A DNA stretch of 64,000 bases from an uncultured Granulosicoccus sp. (GTDB taxonomy: Bacteria > Pseudomonadota > Gammaproteobacteria > Granulosicoccales > Granulosicoccaceae): NCBI GenBank assembly GCA_947499955.1, contig CANMQI010000015.1:1-64000 (forward strand). The letters are read 5' to 3'. The notes beneath the pieces are model-generated. The model had not been told where the DNA came from. It ran no database searches and saw only the letters and a program-made list of their open reading frames with translations. This document shows, one piece after another, positions 8,082-17,057 of this stretch; within the stretch, counting starts at the first letter, position 1; each line of letters begins with the position of its first letter. Position numbers and translations under genes: made by a program.

Positions 8082-9866
8082 TCAGCCAGACAAGGGCCAG
8101 GCCCACAGAATGGTCGGCACACTGATGACGGTGATCAGGATTTCCAACGGCAAGCCCATGCGCCAGTAGTCACTGAACTTGTAGCCACCAGGGCCCATCA
8201 CCAGCGTATTGCACTGATGTCCGATAGGCGTCAGGAACGCGCAGGACGCACCCACGGCAACCGCCATCAGGAAAGGGTCAGCGTTGACGCCCAGGGTCTT
8301 GGCCATGGCAATGCCCAAAGGCGCCATGACCAGTGCCGTAGCTGCATTGTTGATGACATCCGACAACAGCATCGTGACAACCAGCAGCAGCGTCAGTATC
8401 AAGGGAATCGACAGACCTTCGGTAAACTGTATGAGTCCATCGGCAACCAACTGCGTCGTGCCCGAGGTGGTCAGCGCGTTGCCTACCGGGATCATGGCAG
8501 CCAGCAGGACGATGACAGGCCAGTCAATATCATCGTAGATCTGTCGTGTGGAGAGTATGCCGGTCAGCACGTAAGCCCCCACCGCCAGAATGAAGGCAAT
8601 CGGCAAGGTGACAACGCCGGCTATGCCCAGAATGATGGCCAGCGCAAAGATGCCGCTGGCCAGCGCGATCTTGCGAGTACGATTCAGATTGATCGGTCGA
8701 CGCATCAATGGCCACAATCCAAGGCTGCCGAACTGCTGATCAACCGATTCGCTGTCACCGTGCAGCAGCAATACGTCACCGGCACGGAATATCTGTTGCC
8801 GCAAGCGCTGTGTAACCGGGCGCCCTTGTCGCGCCAGACCCACCAGTGCCAGCGTCCGTCCGGTTTGCCGACGAATGAATTCCACGCCTCGTCCAATCAA
8901 CGGAGAGTCGTTTCGAACGACCCCTTCTGCCATGATTTCGTTATCCGGGCTTGGCTGAATGAACGTCGGTGTAGCCGTGCTGCGAAGCTCCAGCCCGTGC
9001 CGGTCCAGAAAGGCCTTGAGATCGTTCGACCGGGCTCGCAGTATCAGAATATCCTCTTCGGCAATCTGATATCCGGCACGCACGGCGCGCGCGAAACGAC
9101 GTTTACCGGCCACGCCGATGACTTCCACGTTGTCCTCATCCAGACCATCAACCTCTCCCAACGTCTTGCCCAGCAAGGATGAACTGGCCGGCACCAGCGC
9201 CTCGGTGAGATACACACCGGCTGCCAGCGCACTGGCATCTTCCTTGAACTCGATCCGCGCTCGCGGGATGAGTCGCCAGCCCAGCAACGTGATGAAGGCA
9301 AAGCCGACAATGGCCACCGGCAGGCCGACTGGCGCAAAATCGAACATGCTGAAAGGCTCGCCGGCCTCCTGAGCACGAATACTGGCCACGATGATGTTCG
9401 GCGGCGTACCGATCAACGTCATCATGCCGCCCAGCAGACTGCCGAAGGCCAGCGGCATCAGAATCAGCGCCGGAGAACGCTTGCGTTCCTGAGCGGTAGA
9501 CATGGCGATGGGCAGCATCAGGGCGAGTGCGCCAACATTGTTCATGAAGGCCGAAGCCACTGTCACCACGCCGGTCAATGCGGCTATGTGCATGATCGGG
9601 GTTTCGGTCAGGTGACTGATTCGGCTGGCCACCTCATCCACCACACCGGCGTTGCGCAGTGCACTGCTGATGATCAGTACGGCAGCCACAGTCACCACCG
9701 CCGGGTGGCCGAAGCCTTCAAACGCTTCGTCGGGCGACACGATGCCGGCAACGACCGACGCCATCAGAGCAAACATGGCAACCAGATCGTAACGCCAGCG
9801 GCCCCAGACGAAGGCCAGGAGCGTTACCAGCAGAATGCCACTGATCAGAAGTTGCTGACTGCTCAT
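8082..9866 (-). CDS. SLC13-type permease with RCK_C (TrkA-C) domains
   Basis: 594 residues. The N-terminal and C-terminal halves are each a set of hydrophobic helices of the ArsB/NhaD/SLC13 (CitMHS) transporter class, with family motifs such as FMNNVGALALMLP, LIGTPPNIIVAS and TPIGHQCNTLVMGPGGY. Between them, at about residues 210-370, are two soluble RCK_C-like domains. This architecture is widespread in bacteria and often annotated as sulfate, citrate or dicarboxylate permease. The substrate cannot be told from sequence; the RCK_C pair suggests ligand gating. It is a single-gene unit, divergent from the AstE-like gene 109 bp away. Confidence 0.9.
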   Translation of the reverse strand: MSSQQLLISGILLVTLLAFVWGRWRYDLVAMFALMASVVAGIVSPDEAFEGFGHPAVVTVAAVLIISSALRNAGVVDEVASRISHLTETPIMHIAALTGVVTVASAFMNNVGALALMLPIAMSTAQERKRSPALILMPLAFGSLLGGMMTLIGTPPNIIVASIRAQEAGEPFSMFDFAPVGLPVAIVGFAFITLLGWRLIPRARIEFKEDASALAAGVYLTEALVPASSSLLGKTLGEVDGLDEDNVEVIGVAGKRRFARAVRAGYQIAEEDILILRARSNDLKAFLDRHGLELRSTATPTFIQPSPDNEIMAEGVVRNDSPLIGRGVEFIRRQTGRTLALVGLARQGRPVTQRLRQQIFRAGDVLLLHGDSESVDQQFGSLGLWPLMRRPINLNRTRKIALASGIFALAIILGIAGVVTLPIAFILAVGAYVLTGILSTRQIYDDIDWPVIVLLAAMIPVGNALTTSGTTQLVADGLIQFTEGLSIPLILTLLLVVTMLLSDVINNAATALVMAPLGIAMAKTLGVNADPFLMAVAVGASCAFLTPIGHQCNTLVMGPGGYKFSDYWRMGLPLEILITVISVPTILWAWPLSG

Positions 9867-9975
9867 GCGAAGAACTCTTTAGTCAAGAAGGCGGAATAGC
9901 ACAGCTTTTGCATCATTCACTAATCGCGCCGGTTACTTGCGATCTGTTCCATAGAGTAAACCAACTTCTCCCCTC

Positions 9976-11061
9976 ATGATCCAATCAAGCACGAAGCTAC
10001 ACACCAGCGAACTCGATGTGGACCTGTCAGACACCCATGTCTTTCCCGGTCCTGCCCTGCTGGGGGTATTGGACACCCATATGACGCTCGACCCCTCGCT
10101 GCCCGGCAAACAGCACGGGCACCTGGTGATTCCGTACGCCGACAGCAAGGGGCTCAACCATCTGCGCCTGCCGGTATGTTCCATTCGTGGCACCAACCCC
10201 GGCCCGACCATAACTCTGATCGGCGGTGTTCACGGCGATGAACATGAAGGAGCCCTGACCTTGCACCGCCTCGCGCAGGAGCTGACACCGGCAGCGGTAC
10301 ATGGGTGTCTGCTGATTGTGCCGGCGCTCAACAATGGCGGTATTGCGACGGGCGAGCGCGCGTTGCCGATGACCGGCGAGGATCTGGATCTGTGTTTTCC
10401 CGGCACTCTTCACGGCACCCTGGGTGAGCGTCTGGCGCGGGAGGTCTTCGAGCGGCTGATCCAGCCTGCCGAGCTGGTACTGGATCTCAGATCGGGCGGC
10501 CATCGTCTGCAGTTTGCCGCCTCGGCAGCCGTACGCTCTGTAGGTGTCCGAAACTGTAGCGGAGACCCCGCCAGCGAGGCGGCCATGATCGCCTTTGGAG
10601 CCCCCAACAGCGTTCGACTACCGGCCAGCGCCGGTAGAGGCTGCCTGCAAGCAGCTGTGGAGGCCGCGGGCAAGGCCTATGTGCAAAGCGAGCTGGGTGG
10701 GGGTGGTGGCTGCACTCGGCAGGCACTGGAGGTTGCCCGAGTCGGTTGTCAGAATGTCCTTCGATACATGGGTGTCCTGAAAGAAGAGGTGCAGTTGCGG
10801 GCCTCGCGCATGCTGGAAGTGCGGGACAACTCGTTTTTCCTGCATGCACCGGTAGCGGGTCTGCTGGAGCCGTTTGCACAGCCTGGCAATGAAATCTGGC
10901 TGGGCGACACACTGGCCTGCCTGGTGAATCTCGAGCAGGTCGCTGGCGAACCGCATCGTATTGCCGTGCCACGCAACGGTGTGCTGTTGGCACTGCATCA
11001 CGGTGGCCCGGTCCGCGCTGGCGAATTGATCGGCATCCTGGCTGATGAAGTACAGCGTTGA
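9976..11061 (+). CDS. AstE/aspartoacylase-like protein with altered active site
   Basis: 361 residues of the succinylglutamate desuccinylase/aspartoacylase (M14-type) superfamily, closest in look to DoeB-like deacylases. The first zinc motif is present (GGVHGDEHEG, supplying His and Glu), and so is the later SELGGGG glutamate region. But the position normally reading DLHSGG reads DLRSGG, replacing the third zinc ligand His by Arg. The normal NxNRxFPG reads DLDLCFPG, losing the substrate-binding Asn-Arg pair. C-terminal beta-barrel domain intact. So the fold is clear, but amide hydrolysis by the standard mechanism is doubtful. Single gene. Confidence 0.82.
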   Translation: MIQSSTKLHTSELDVDLSDTHVFPGPALLGVLDTHMTLDPSLPGKQHGHLVIPYADSKGLNHLRLPVCSIRGTNPGPTITLIGGVHGDEHEGALTLHRLAQELTPAAVHGCLLIVPALNNGGIATGERALPMTGEDLDLCFPGTLHGTLGERLAREVFERLIQPAELVLDLRSGGHRLQFAASAAVRSVGVRNCSGDPASEAAMIAFGAPNSVRLPASAGRGCLQAAVEAAGKAYVQSELGGGGGCTRQALEVARVGCQNVLRYMGVLKEEVQLRASRMLEVRDNSFFLHAPVAGLLEPFAQPGNEIWLGDTLACLVNLEQVAGEPHRIAVPRNGVLLALHHGGPVRAGELIGILADEVQR

Positions 11062-11164
11062 AGCGCTAGGGTCAGAACAGGAACCCGACACGACCCACCT
11101 CGGGATGAGCGTCGCATGAGCACAAGGCCTTACACTAGGGCTTCTGCCATCACCAGTGACATTC

Positions 11165-12031
11165 ATGCCTTCACCCGCGACCACGTTCTCTTCCCGGGGC
11201 GTCTCGGTCATCATCCCGACCCATGACCGATGCGCCAGCCTGTCAATCGCCATCGACTCGGTGCTGGAACAGACCTACCCTGTCCATGAACTGATCGTGG
11301 TCGACGATGGCTCCACTGACGGTACCGCCGACAACGTGGCGCAGCGCTACCCCACGGTGAAGTTGATCCGCCAGAGCAATCACGGTGTCTCGCATGCGCG
11401 CAACCGCGCCATCGAACAGGCCAGCGGCGACTGGATTGCCCTGCTCGACTCGGATGATCGCTGGTATCCCGACAAGCTAGCTCGTCAGATGGCAGCGATA
11501 CAGGCAGCGCCACCGCTGCGTCTGTGCCACTGCGATGAACACTGGTTGCGCAATGGAAAACGGGTCAACCCGCGCCACAAGCATCGCAAGCAAGGCGGGG
11601 ATGTCTTCGAGCATTGCCTGCCCTTGTGTTGCATCTCCCCCTCGGCGGTGCTGATTCATCATAGTCTGTTCGATGACGTCGGGCTGTTCGACGAATCCTT
11701 GCCGGCCTGTGAAGACTATGACCTGTGGCTGCGTATCTGCGCTCGGGAGCCGGTGTTGTATGTGGACGAGGCGCTGCTGGAGAAGACCGGCGGTCATGCA
11801 GACCAGCTCTCGCAACGCTATCCCGCAATGGATCAGTATCGCCTGCAGGCCTTGGCCAGTCTGCTGCGCGACAACGTTCTGACAACCGTTCAGAGACGAC
11901 AGGCGCAATCCATGTTCGACCAGAAGTTGCAGATATTCTGCAACGGTGCACGCAAGCGAGGACGCGACGAGGCTGTCGATGCCATGCGCAAGCGTTATGA
12001 CGATTTGCTGGATTCAGCGCATATACTCTGA
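11165..12031 (+). CDS. Family 2 glycosyltransferase
   Basis: 288 residues from the ATG at 11165 (a GTG three codons upstream is possible). GT-A fold: the N-terminal strand VSVIIPTHDR, nucleotide-binding VVDDGSTDGT, the DxD-type motif LLDSDDRW, and EDYDLWLRI, which would carry the catalytic-base region. No membrane helices, so it is cytosolic and probably uses a UDP-sugar. The acceptor is unknown. No other polysaccharide genes are adjacent, apart from the GH16 gene one kilobase further on. Confidence 0.9.
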   Translation: MPSPATTFSSRGVSVIIPTHDRCASLSIAIDSVLEQTYPVHELIVVDDGSTDGTADNVAQRYPTVKLIRQSNHGVSHARNRAIEQASGDWIALLDSDDRWYPDKLARQMAAIQAAPPLRLCHCDEHWLRNGKRVNPRHKHRKQGGDVFEHCLPLCCISPSAVLIHHSLFDDVGLFDESLPACEDYDLWLRICAREPVLYVDEALLEKTGGHADQLSQRYPAMDQYRLQALASLLRDNVLTTVQRRQAQSMFDQKLQIFCNGARKRGRDEAVDAMRKRYDDLLDSAHIL

Positions 12032-12125
12032 ACCGTCTGCACCAGATACCCACTGAAAACACATTGCGTACGCTCTGCGCATGCATTGCCAACCTCAAAA
12101 CCTCTGCCAACCCGACCTATCGCCC

Positions 12126-12500
12126 ATGTCTGCTCTTGTATTTCGTCTGCGTAATGTCCCTCAGGAAGAAGCCGATGAGGTGCGGGAGTTACTCAGTGAG
12201 CACGCAATTGACTGGTACGAGACCACGGCGGGCAACTGGGGCATTGCCATGCCCGGCCTCTGGGTCAATGATGAGTCGGAACTGCCCCGTGCACGTGAGC
12301 TGATCAATACCTATCAACGCGAGCGCAGCGAAACGCAGCGCCGCAACCATGAACTGGGAAAACTGCGCGGCGACGAAATCACGCTGATGCAACGCATCAC
12401 GGAGCAACCATTGAAGGTCGCCGGCATCGTTCTGTTCTGCCTTTTCATACTCTACATTTCCATCAATCCGTTTCTGCGATTGATCGGCTACGGCCTCTGA
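12126..12500 (+). CDS. DUF6164-like small membrane protein
   Basis: 124 residues from the ATG at 12126; upstream in-frame starts lack family similarity. The N-terminal part (FRLRNVPQEEADEVRELL, then YETTAGNWGIAMPGLWV) resembles the short proteins annotated DUF6164 in Gammaproteobacteria. The C-terminus has one hydrophobic segment (about residues 97-118). Role unknown. The N-terminal half could be an ACT- or ferredoxin-like small domain facing the cytoplasm. It lies 94 bp after the glycosyltransferase on the same strand. Confidence 0.75.
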   Translation: MSALVFRLRNVPQEEADEVRELLSEHAIDWYETTAGNWGIAMPGLWVNDESELPRARELINTYQRERSETQRRNHELGKLRGDEITLMQRITEQPLKVAGIVLFCLFILYISINPFLRLIGYGL

Positions 12501-12921
12501 ACAGCCCCCCCTCGATGCAGCGCTGCCCCGGCAACACGAGCCCGTCGAGCCCTTCCATATAACCCCTCGGACACGCCCTTTCGGGCCTGTAACACTGGTT
12601 GGCGGAACGTTCATGACGGAGGCGGCTGGGCTCACCATAGCCCCGCACCGTGCCGCTCATGATGATCGGCATACTTCCAGACAGTGTTTTTTCTTGTGTT
12701 CATGAGCTCGAACGAGCTGACTCTGATGGCATGAGCACATGACTTTTCAGTTTCGATTCAGCTTGCGGCAATAGTCTGGCCTCGCTTCTGCAAACCTTTG
12801 CTGGCAGATTCTTCAGCTCGGAAGCGGCTCTGACTGAACAGCCTGGTCAGAGACAAGAACGAAGCGGTGACAACAAGAACGACCCTGCTCGTGATCAGAA
12901 AGTCCATCAAACAATACAAGA
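12501..12921. other. Intergenic region upstream of GH16 gene
   Basis: 421 bases without a supported gene. A short perfect inverted repeat AGCTCG-AA-CGAGCT lies at 12705-12718 after a T-rich run (GTGTTTTTTCTTGTG), the only operator-like feature I see. Small open frames here look like chance. Confidence 0.45.
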
Positions 12922-14376
12922 ATGCCCATGCGAATCCTGTCCCTGGCACTGCTTTTTCTTGGAGCCTTCAGCATCCCGGCCCATGCTGACAATCAACGCC
13001 CCTCGACGGTTGGCAATGTCCAGGCGGGTGCCGTCTCATCAACCGCCATTCGGCTCAGCTGGAACACCCCTGCCGACAATGTCGGCGTCGATGGATTCAA
13101 CATCTATCGCAACGGCAATTACTACAACACCATCTACAATGCAACCAACTACATAGATACAAACCTGTCGCCAGGCACCCGCTACGAATACTCCGTGGTC
13201 GCTTTCGACAAGGCCAGAAACTACTCGACTCTCTCGGCTCGCGCGGCAGCCACGACCAACAGTTCCGGTGGCAACAGCACGGCTTCCACAGGTGCGGCAC
13301 CGCCGGTGAGTGCACCAGCAGCCAGCAACGGCACACCTTCCGCCCCTGCCAACCTGCGTGCGGATGCTCTGGGCGCGGACAGCATCAAATTGCTGTGGGA
13401 TGCGCCGGGAGGTAGTGTCACCGGATACAACGTCTATCGTGACGGGCGTTATCACAAGACCATCCGGGGGCGCACCGATTATACGGATTCACCCCTGAGT
13501 CCAGGTCGTGAATACCGCTGGCAAGTGGTTGCCTTCAATGGTCAACGATACTCACTCAAGTCGAATGAGGTGCGCGCCAGTACGGAGAGCGCAACGGCGG
13601 TGGCCCCAGCGGCGGCTGTCATGGCTGACGCCAACCCGGGTATTCCTGATGGCTACCGAATGGTTTTCAACGACGAGTTTAGTGGCGGCAAACTGGACAG
13701 TGCCAAATGGACGAGTCGTTATCGCTGGGGACCTCTGCGTACCATCAACAATGAACAGCAATACTATATCGATGCCCAGAGTGATCCCGACTTCGGCCAC
13801 TCGCCCTTCAAATTCGACGGTGAGAACATCACCATCAGTGCCATCCGAACCCCCAGCCATCTGAAGAGCAAGGCCAACAACAAGAATTACCTGTCCGGCA
13901 CCATGACGACTCATGGCAGATTCACGATGCGCTACGGATATGTCGAGATGCGCGCCCGTCTGCCCAAGGGCAAGGGACTGTGGCCTGCCTTCTGGTTGTT
14001 GCACAATCAGGAGAACGGGATCCGCCCGGAGATCGATGTCGTCGAGATGCTCGGAGATCGGCCAGCCGTCGTGTACCAGACTTACCACTATTACAACAAC
14101 CAGCGCCTGCAATCCACACCGACGTACGAAGTCTGGGGAACGGATTTCTCCGCAGACTTTCACACCTATGGCATGCAGTGGGAGCCTGGTCGCATCACCT
14201 GGTACGTCGATGGCGAGGCACGCAATTCATTCGCCAACAACAACGTCGCGGCCGAGGACATGTACCTGCTGGTCAATCTGGCCATCGGGGGCGCCTGGGC
14301 TGGCAGTCCGGACAGCAGCACCCCGTTTCCTGCCAGCCTCACGATCGACTATATCCGGGCCTACACGAAAAACTGA
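12922..14376 (+). CDS. Secreted GH16 glycoside hydrolase with two fibronectin III domains
   Basis: 484 residues. Sec signal (MRILSLALLFLGAFSIPAHA), then two FN3 domains at about 30-115 and 140-222, separated by a Ser/Thr/Ala linker. Both end in the SPGxxYxxxVVAF pattern. The GH16 jelly-roll catalytic domain runs from about 240. The GH16 signature ExDxxE is intact (E370, D372, E375: PEIDVVEML), giving nucleophile and acid/base for retaining hydrolysis. GH16 acts on beta-1,3, beta-1,3-1,4 or related galactan/glucan chains; laminarinase-like activity is likely but the substrate is unproven. ATGs at 12922 and 12928 are both possible starts. Confidence 0.92.
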   Translation: MPMRILSLALLFLGAFSIPAHADNQRPSTVGNVQAGAVSSTAIRLSWNTPADNVGVDGFNIYRNGNYYNTIYNATNYIDTNLSPGTRYEYSVVAFDKARNYSTLSARAAATTNSSGGNSTASTGAAPPVSAPAASNGTPSAPANLRADALGADSIKLLWDAPGGSVTGYNVYRDGRYHKTIRGRTDYTDSPLSPGREYRWQVVAFNGQRYSLKSNEVRASTESATAVAPAAAVMADANPGIPDGYRMVFNDEFSGGKLDSAKWTSRYRWGPLRTINNEQQYYIDAQSDPDFGHSPFKFDGENITISAIRTPSHLKSKANNKNYLSGTMTTHGRFTMRYGYVEMRARLPKGKGLWPAFWLLHNQENGIRPEIDVVEMLGDRPAVVYQTYHYYNNQRLQSTPTYEVWGTDFSADFHTYGMQWEPGRITWYVDGEARNSFANNNVAAEDMYLLVNLAIGGAWAGSPDSSTPFPASLTIDYIRAYTKN

Positions 14377-14532
14377 GCGATAGCAGTGCTGAAGCACCAG
14401 AGACACAGGGCGCTGGAGCCTTCAGAGAACCTTGCCGTGCGAAAAGACGAGGCACGATACTTCTGATCTGTGACATCGATTCAGAAGTTAAGGTACGGTA
14501 ACGATACACTGCAAAGAAAAAAGATCCTCAAC

Positions 14533-16074
14533 ATGTCGTTGCTGCCTTTGCGCCTGCCCAACCGATTGCCCGATTCCGAGCCAGCCTCCCTGGTCGCGCC
14601 TGCGCTTCCTGTGCTGCAGACCAGTTCGGCTCGGCTGATCCTCGGGCTCTGCACCGCCTTGCTGTTGGCCAGCTGCCAGACTGCCCGTCAACCCGAATTT
14701 CACCCCGAGTCACCGAACGAACGGCCCGATACCAGTGGCTTCACAGACTTCGACACGCTTGCGCGCAATGCCAGACGCGCCGACCCGCCGGCTCCTTTGC
14801 TTGCCTGGTCGGATAACATCCACCCTCTCTACCTGCAGGCCCGCTCGCTGGTAGAGCGTGAACTGAACGCCGATCTGCGCAATATTCAGCTACTGCTGGT
14901 GGCTGATGCGCCAATCAATGCCGAAGTCACGCGAGAGACTCGCCGACTGGTGAACGAGCAGTTCGGTACATCCACCTTCGCAGACCAGTTCCTCAGTCGT
15001 GTCATGGATGCCCAGTCGGGTACCTACGCCGCCTTGTTCACGGCCAGACTGCAGGCTGTCATGGTAAGCCGCAGCATGCTCAGCAGCTATGAGCAATCCT
15101 TGCCAGCGGATCCTCGAATTCGTCGTGCGGCCCTGCTGACACTGCTGATCCATGAGCTGGTGCATGCCGCCGATGACCAGCGCTACCGCATTCATGAAAA
15201 CCGCGCTCTCAATTTCCGTGCATCCTTCGCCCAGTCGGCCACCTTTGAAGGCCACGCCCAGTGGGTCACACGCCAGATCTGTGCGTACAGCGATTGCCTG
15301 GAAGGTCTGGAAGCGCTGGACAACTTCATGTTCAGTCGTGTCGAACAGTCGAATCAGCTCACTCAGCCGGTCGAGGCCATCAGTCGCAATGTGCTTGAAT
15401 ATTCCTATGTGGAAGGCGAACGCTTCATCCAGAAGTTGGCCGAGCGCGAAGGTGGTGATCGACTCATTGATTCGCTGCTGAGCCAGCCACCCTACGATCC
15501 CATACAGATTCTGGCACCCGAGACCTACCCCGACCTGCTACGCGAACGTCGTAACAGTCGCCTGATACGAGCCAGTCTCGACGTCGATCACCCCTGGGTC
15601 AGGGGTCAATGGATCGGGGTCGAGACATCTCCTCTGAAGGGCGTCAACCTGCGCGCAGACCCGTCCCGTCGACAGGCCGCAGTGGATGGTTTCACGCGCC
15701 TCATCGAGGGCATGGTGGCGATGCAGCTGTATGACCGTGGACAGCCCGACACCAGCCCGATGGAAGTCACTCTGCTGCAGGCAGAGTCGGCCAATACAGC
15801 ACGCCTCTTTGCGCGCACTCTGCATGAGAACAGCCAGCTGGCCGAGAGCCATGTCGAGGAGGAGCCCCTGCGCATCAACACGGGTGCCGGCAATGTGCAA
15901 TCGCAGATGAGCATGCACGTCTTTCGTACCACGGTTGACGGCAATCGTCCGTTTCGCACAACCATTGGCGTATCCGGTAATTATGTCGTTCAGATAGCCG
16001 GCATGGCCGATCGCTCGGATCCTCTGGACGATTACGCCATTCGAGTCCTTCTGAACCTCCAGCTACCACGCTGA
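14533..16074 (+). CDS. Lipoprotein with HExxH metalloprotease-like motif
   Basis: 513 residues from the ATG at 14533; a GTG at 14470 would add 21 residues before the signal. A long n-region is followed by a hydrophobic stretch ending in LLASC, a lipobox, so the mature protein is probably membrane anchored. In the middle is HELVHAADD, matching the zinc HExxH motif, and about 35 residues later FEGHAQWV offers a candidate third ligand Glu. That spacing fits the gluzincin pattern. The C-terminal region has no family I know. I infer a zinc peptidase acting in the periplasm or at the outer membrane. It is monocistronic, convergent with the HNH gene. Confidence 0.75.
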   Translation: MSLLPLRLPNRLPDSEPASLVAPALPVLQTSSARLILGLCTALLLASCQTARQPEFHPESPNERPDTSGFTDFDTLARNARRADPPAPLLAWSDNIHPLYLQARSLVERELNADLRNIQLLLVADAPINAEVTRETRRLVNEQFGTSTFADQFLSRVMDAQSGTYAALFTARLQAVMVSRSMLSSYEQSLPADPRIRRAALLTLLIHELVHAADDQRYRIHENRALNFRASFAQSATFEGHAQWVTRQICAYSDCLEGLEALDNFMFSRVEQSNQLTQPVEAISRNVLEYSYVEGERFIQKLAEREGGDRLIDSLLSQPPYDPIQILAPETYPDLLRERRNSRLIRASLDVDHPWVRGQWIGVETSPLKGVNLRADPSRRQAAVDGFTRLIEGMVAMQLYDRGQPDTSPMEVTLLQAESANTARLFARTLHENSQLAESHVEEEPLRINTGAGNVQSQMSMHVFRTTVDGNRPFRTTIGVSGNYVVQIAGMADRSDPLDDYAIRVLLNLQLPR

Positions 16075-16090
16075 CCGCACGTTGAGGCTG

Positions 16091-16693
16091 TCAGGTCCGA
16101 CGCCGCTGGCCTGTGCGCGTCAGCCGCGGCTCTGCGTCACTGGCGAAAGCGCTGGCGTTGACCGAGAATCTGGCCTTGAGAAACTCCATCTGATCGGCCA
16201 GCACGTCCCTGTTCGACAAATAGAAGTATTCATGCCGATTCGGGGCGAACGGCACTGCCAGCAACTGCATATTGGCCTGCTCGGGCGTCAGATCCCCCTT
16301 GCGATTGTTGCAGCGTCGGCAAGCCGTGACGCAATTGGTCCACAGATCCTTGCCACCTTTCGAGGTGGGTATGACGTGGTCCCTGGACAGATCTCTGGCA
16401 GGAAACTCGACCCCACAGTACATGCACATCATCTGGTCGCGGGCAAACAGCAAGCCATTGCTCAAGGCCGGCGTGAACTGATGATTATCCACCTTGCCAT
16501 CGCAGGCAATGATGCTGGGTAGCTCGAGACTCGAACGAATTCCGGACTTGTTATATCCCCCTCGTACGGTGTGAATGGTCGCTCCGATACTCCAGATAAC
16601 CTGTTCCTTTACGAGCAATGTGGCAGTCTCCTGCCAGCTGAGCCAGGCAATGGGAGTACCGGCCTTGTTCAGGCGCAGTACTTTGCTGTTCAT
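16091..16693 (-). CDS. HNH endonuclease family protein
   Basis: 200 residues from the ATG at 16693; the frame is open to 16741 (GTG), but the family N-terminus begins near MNSKVLRLNKAG. The C-terminal HNH domain has the paired CxxC zinc sites (CMYCG and CRRCNN) and the SRDHVIPTSKGG core, where His is the catalytic metal or general base residue. The N-terminal domain (AWLSWQETATLL) is shared by a widely distributed housekeeping-like HNH group. The target is unknown. It is not next to a methylase or phage genes, but the spaced repeat array starts 165 bp upstream of its start. Confidence 0.88.
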   Translation of the reverse strand: MNSKVLRLNKAGTPIAWLSWQETATLLVKEQVIWSIGATIHTVRGGYNKSGIRSSLELPSIIACDGKVDNHQFTPALSNGLLFARDQMMCMYCGVEFPARDLSRDHVIPTSKGGKDLWTNCVTACRRCNNRKGDLTPEQANMQLLAVPFAPNRHEYFYLSNRDVLADQMEFLKARFSVNASAFASDAEPRLTRTGQRRRT

Positions 16694-16857
16694 CGTCAGT
16701 TCGTCGTTGCTGTCGTCCTCCTGTTCATCTTTGTATACCACAACCGTTGTGAAGAGGCGATGACTGCCTACCCTGTGTCGTCGTGCACCCGCCGCCAGTT
16801 GCGGTGATGAAGTCCGGTACTCGGCGGGTTTCGGGCGAGCCTGCGATGGTCTGGATG

Positions 16858-17043
16858 TGGGTGTCTGCTGGTGAGCGTCGAGATCGTTTGTGGGTGTCTG
16901 CTGATCGCGGTGAGCGTCGAGATCGTTTGTGGGTGTCTGCTGATCGCTGTGTCGGGAGCCTTGTGGGTGTCTGCTGATGTCCTGCCGAATTTTTCGTGGG
17001 TGTCTGCTGACCTGCCGTCGGGATTGATTGTGGGTGTCTGCCA
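16858..17043 (+). repeat. Array of six 13-bp direct repeats at 33-39 bp spacing
   Basis: The word TGGGTGTCTGCTG occurs at 16858, 16891, 16930, 16964 and 16997, with a variant ending CCA at 17031, all in the same orientation. Start-to-start distances are 33, 39, 34, 33 and 34. Between the words are mostly unrelated sequences of 20-26 bp, except that the first two share GTGAGCGTCGAGATCGTTTG. The array fills the gap between the ABC exporter stop and the HNH nuclease. It is too short-repeated for CRISPR. A related word occurs at 30656-30668. Confidence 0.9.
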
Positions 17044-17057
17044 GGATCTGCGAGAAA

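Noticed and set aside
8025-9182. Long plus-strand open frame of 385 codons
   Set aside because: It lies opposite the SLC13 permease gene, whose family motifs are unambiguous; the plus-strand translation is His/Gln/Arg-rich shadow sequence.
16091-16693. HNH gene as part of a restriction or phage system
   Set aside because: No methylase, integrase or phage gene nearby, and the protein resembles a widespread stand-alone group.
16858-17043. CRISPR-like array
   Set aside because: The repeat is only 13 bp, two spacers are nearly the same, and no cas gene is in the window.
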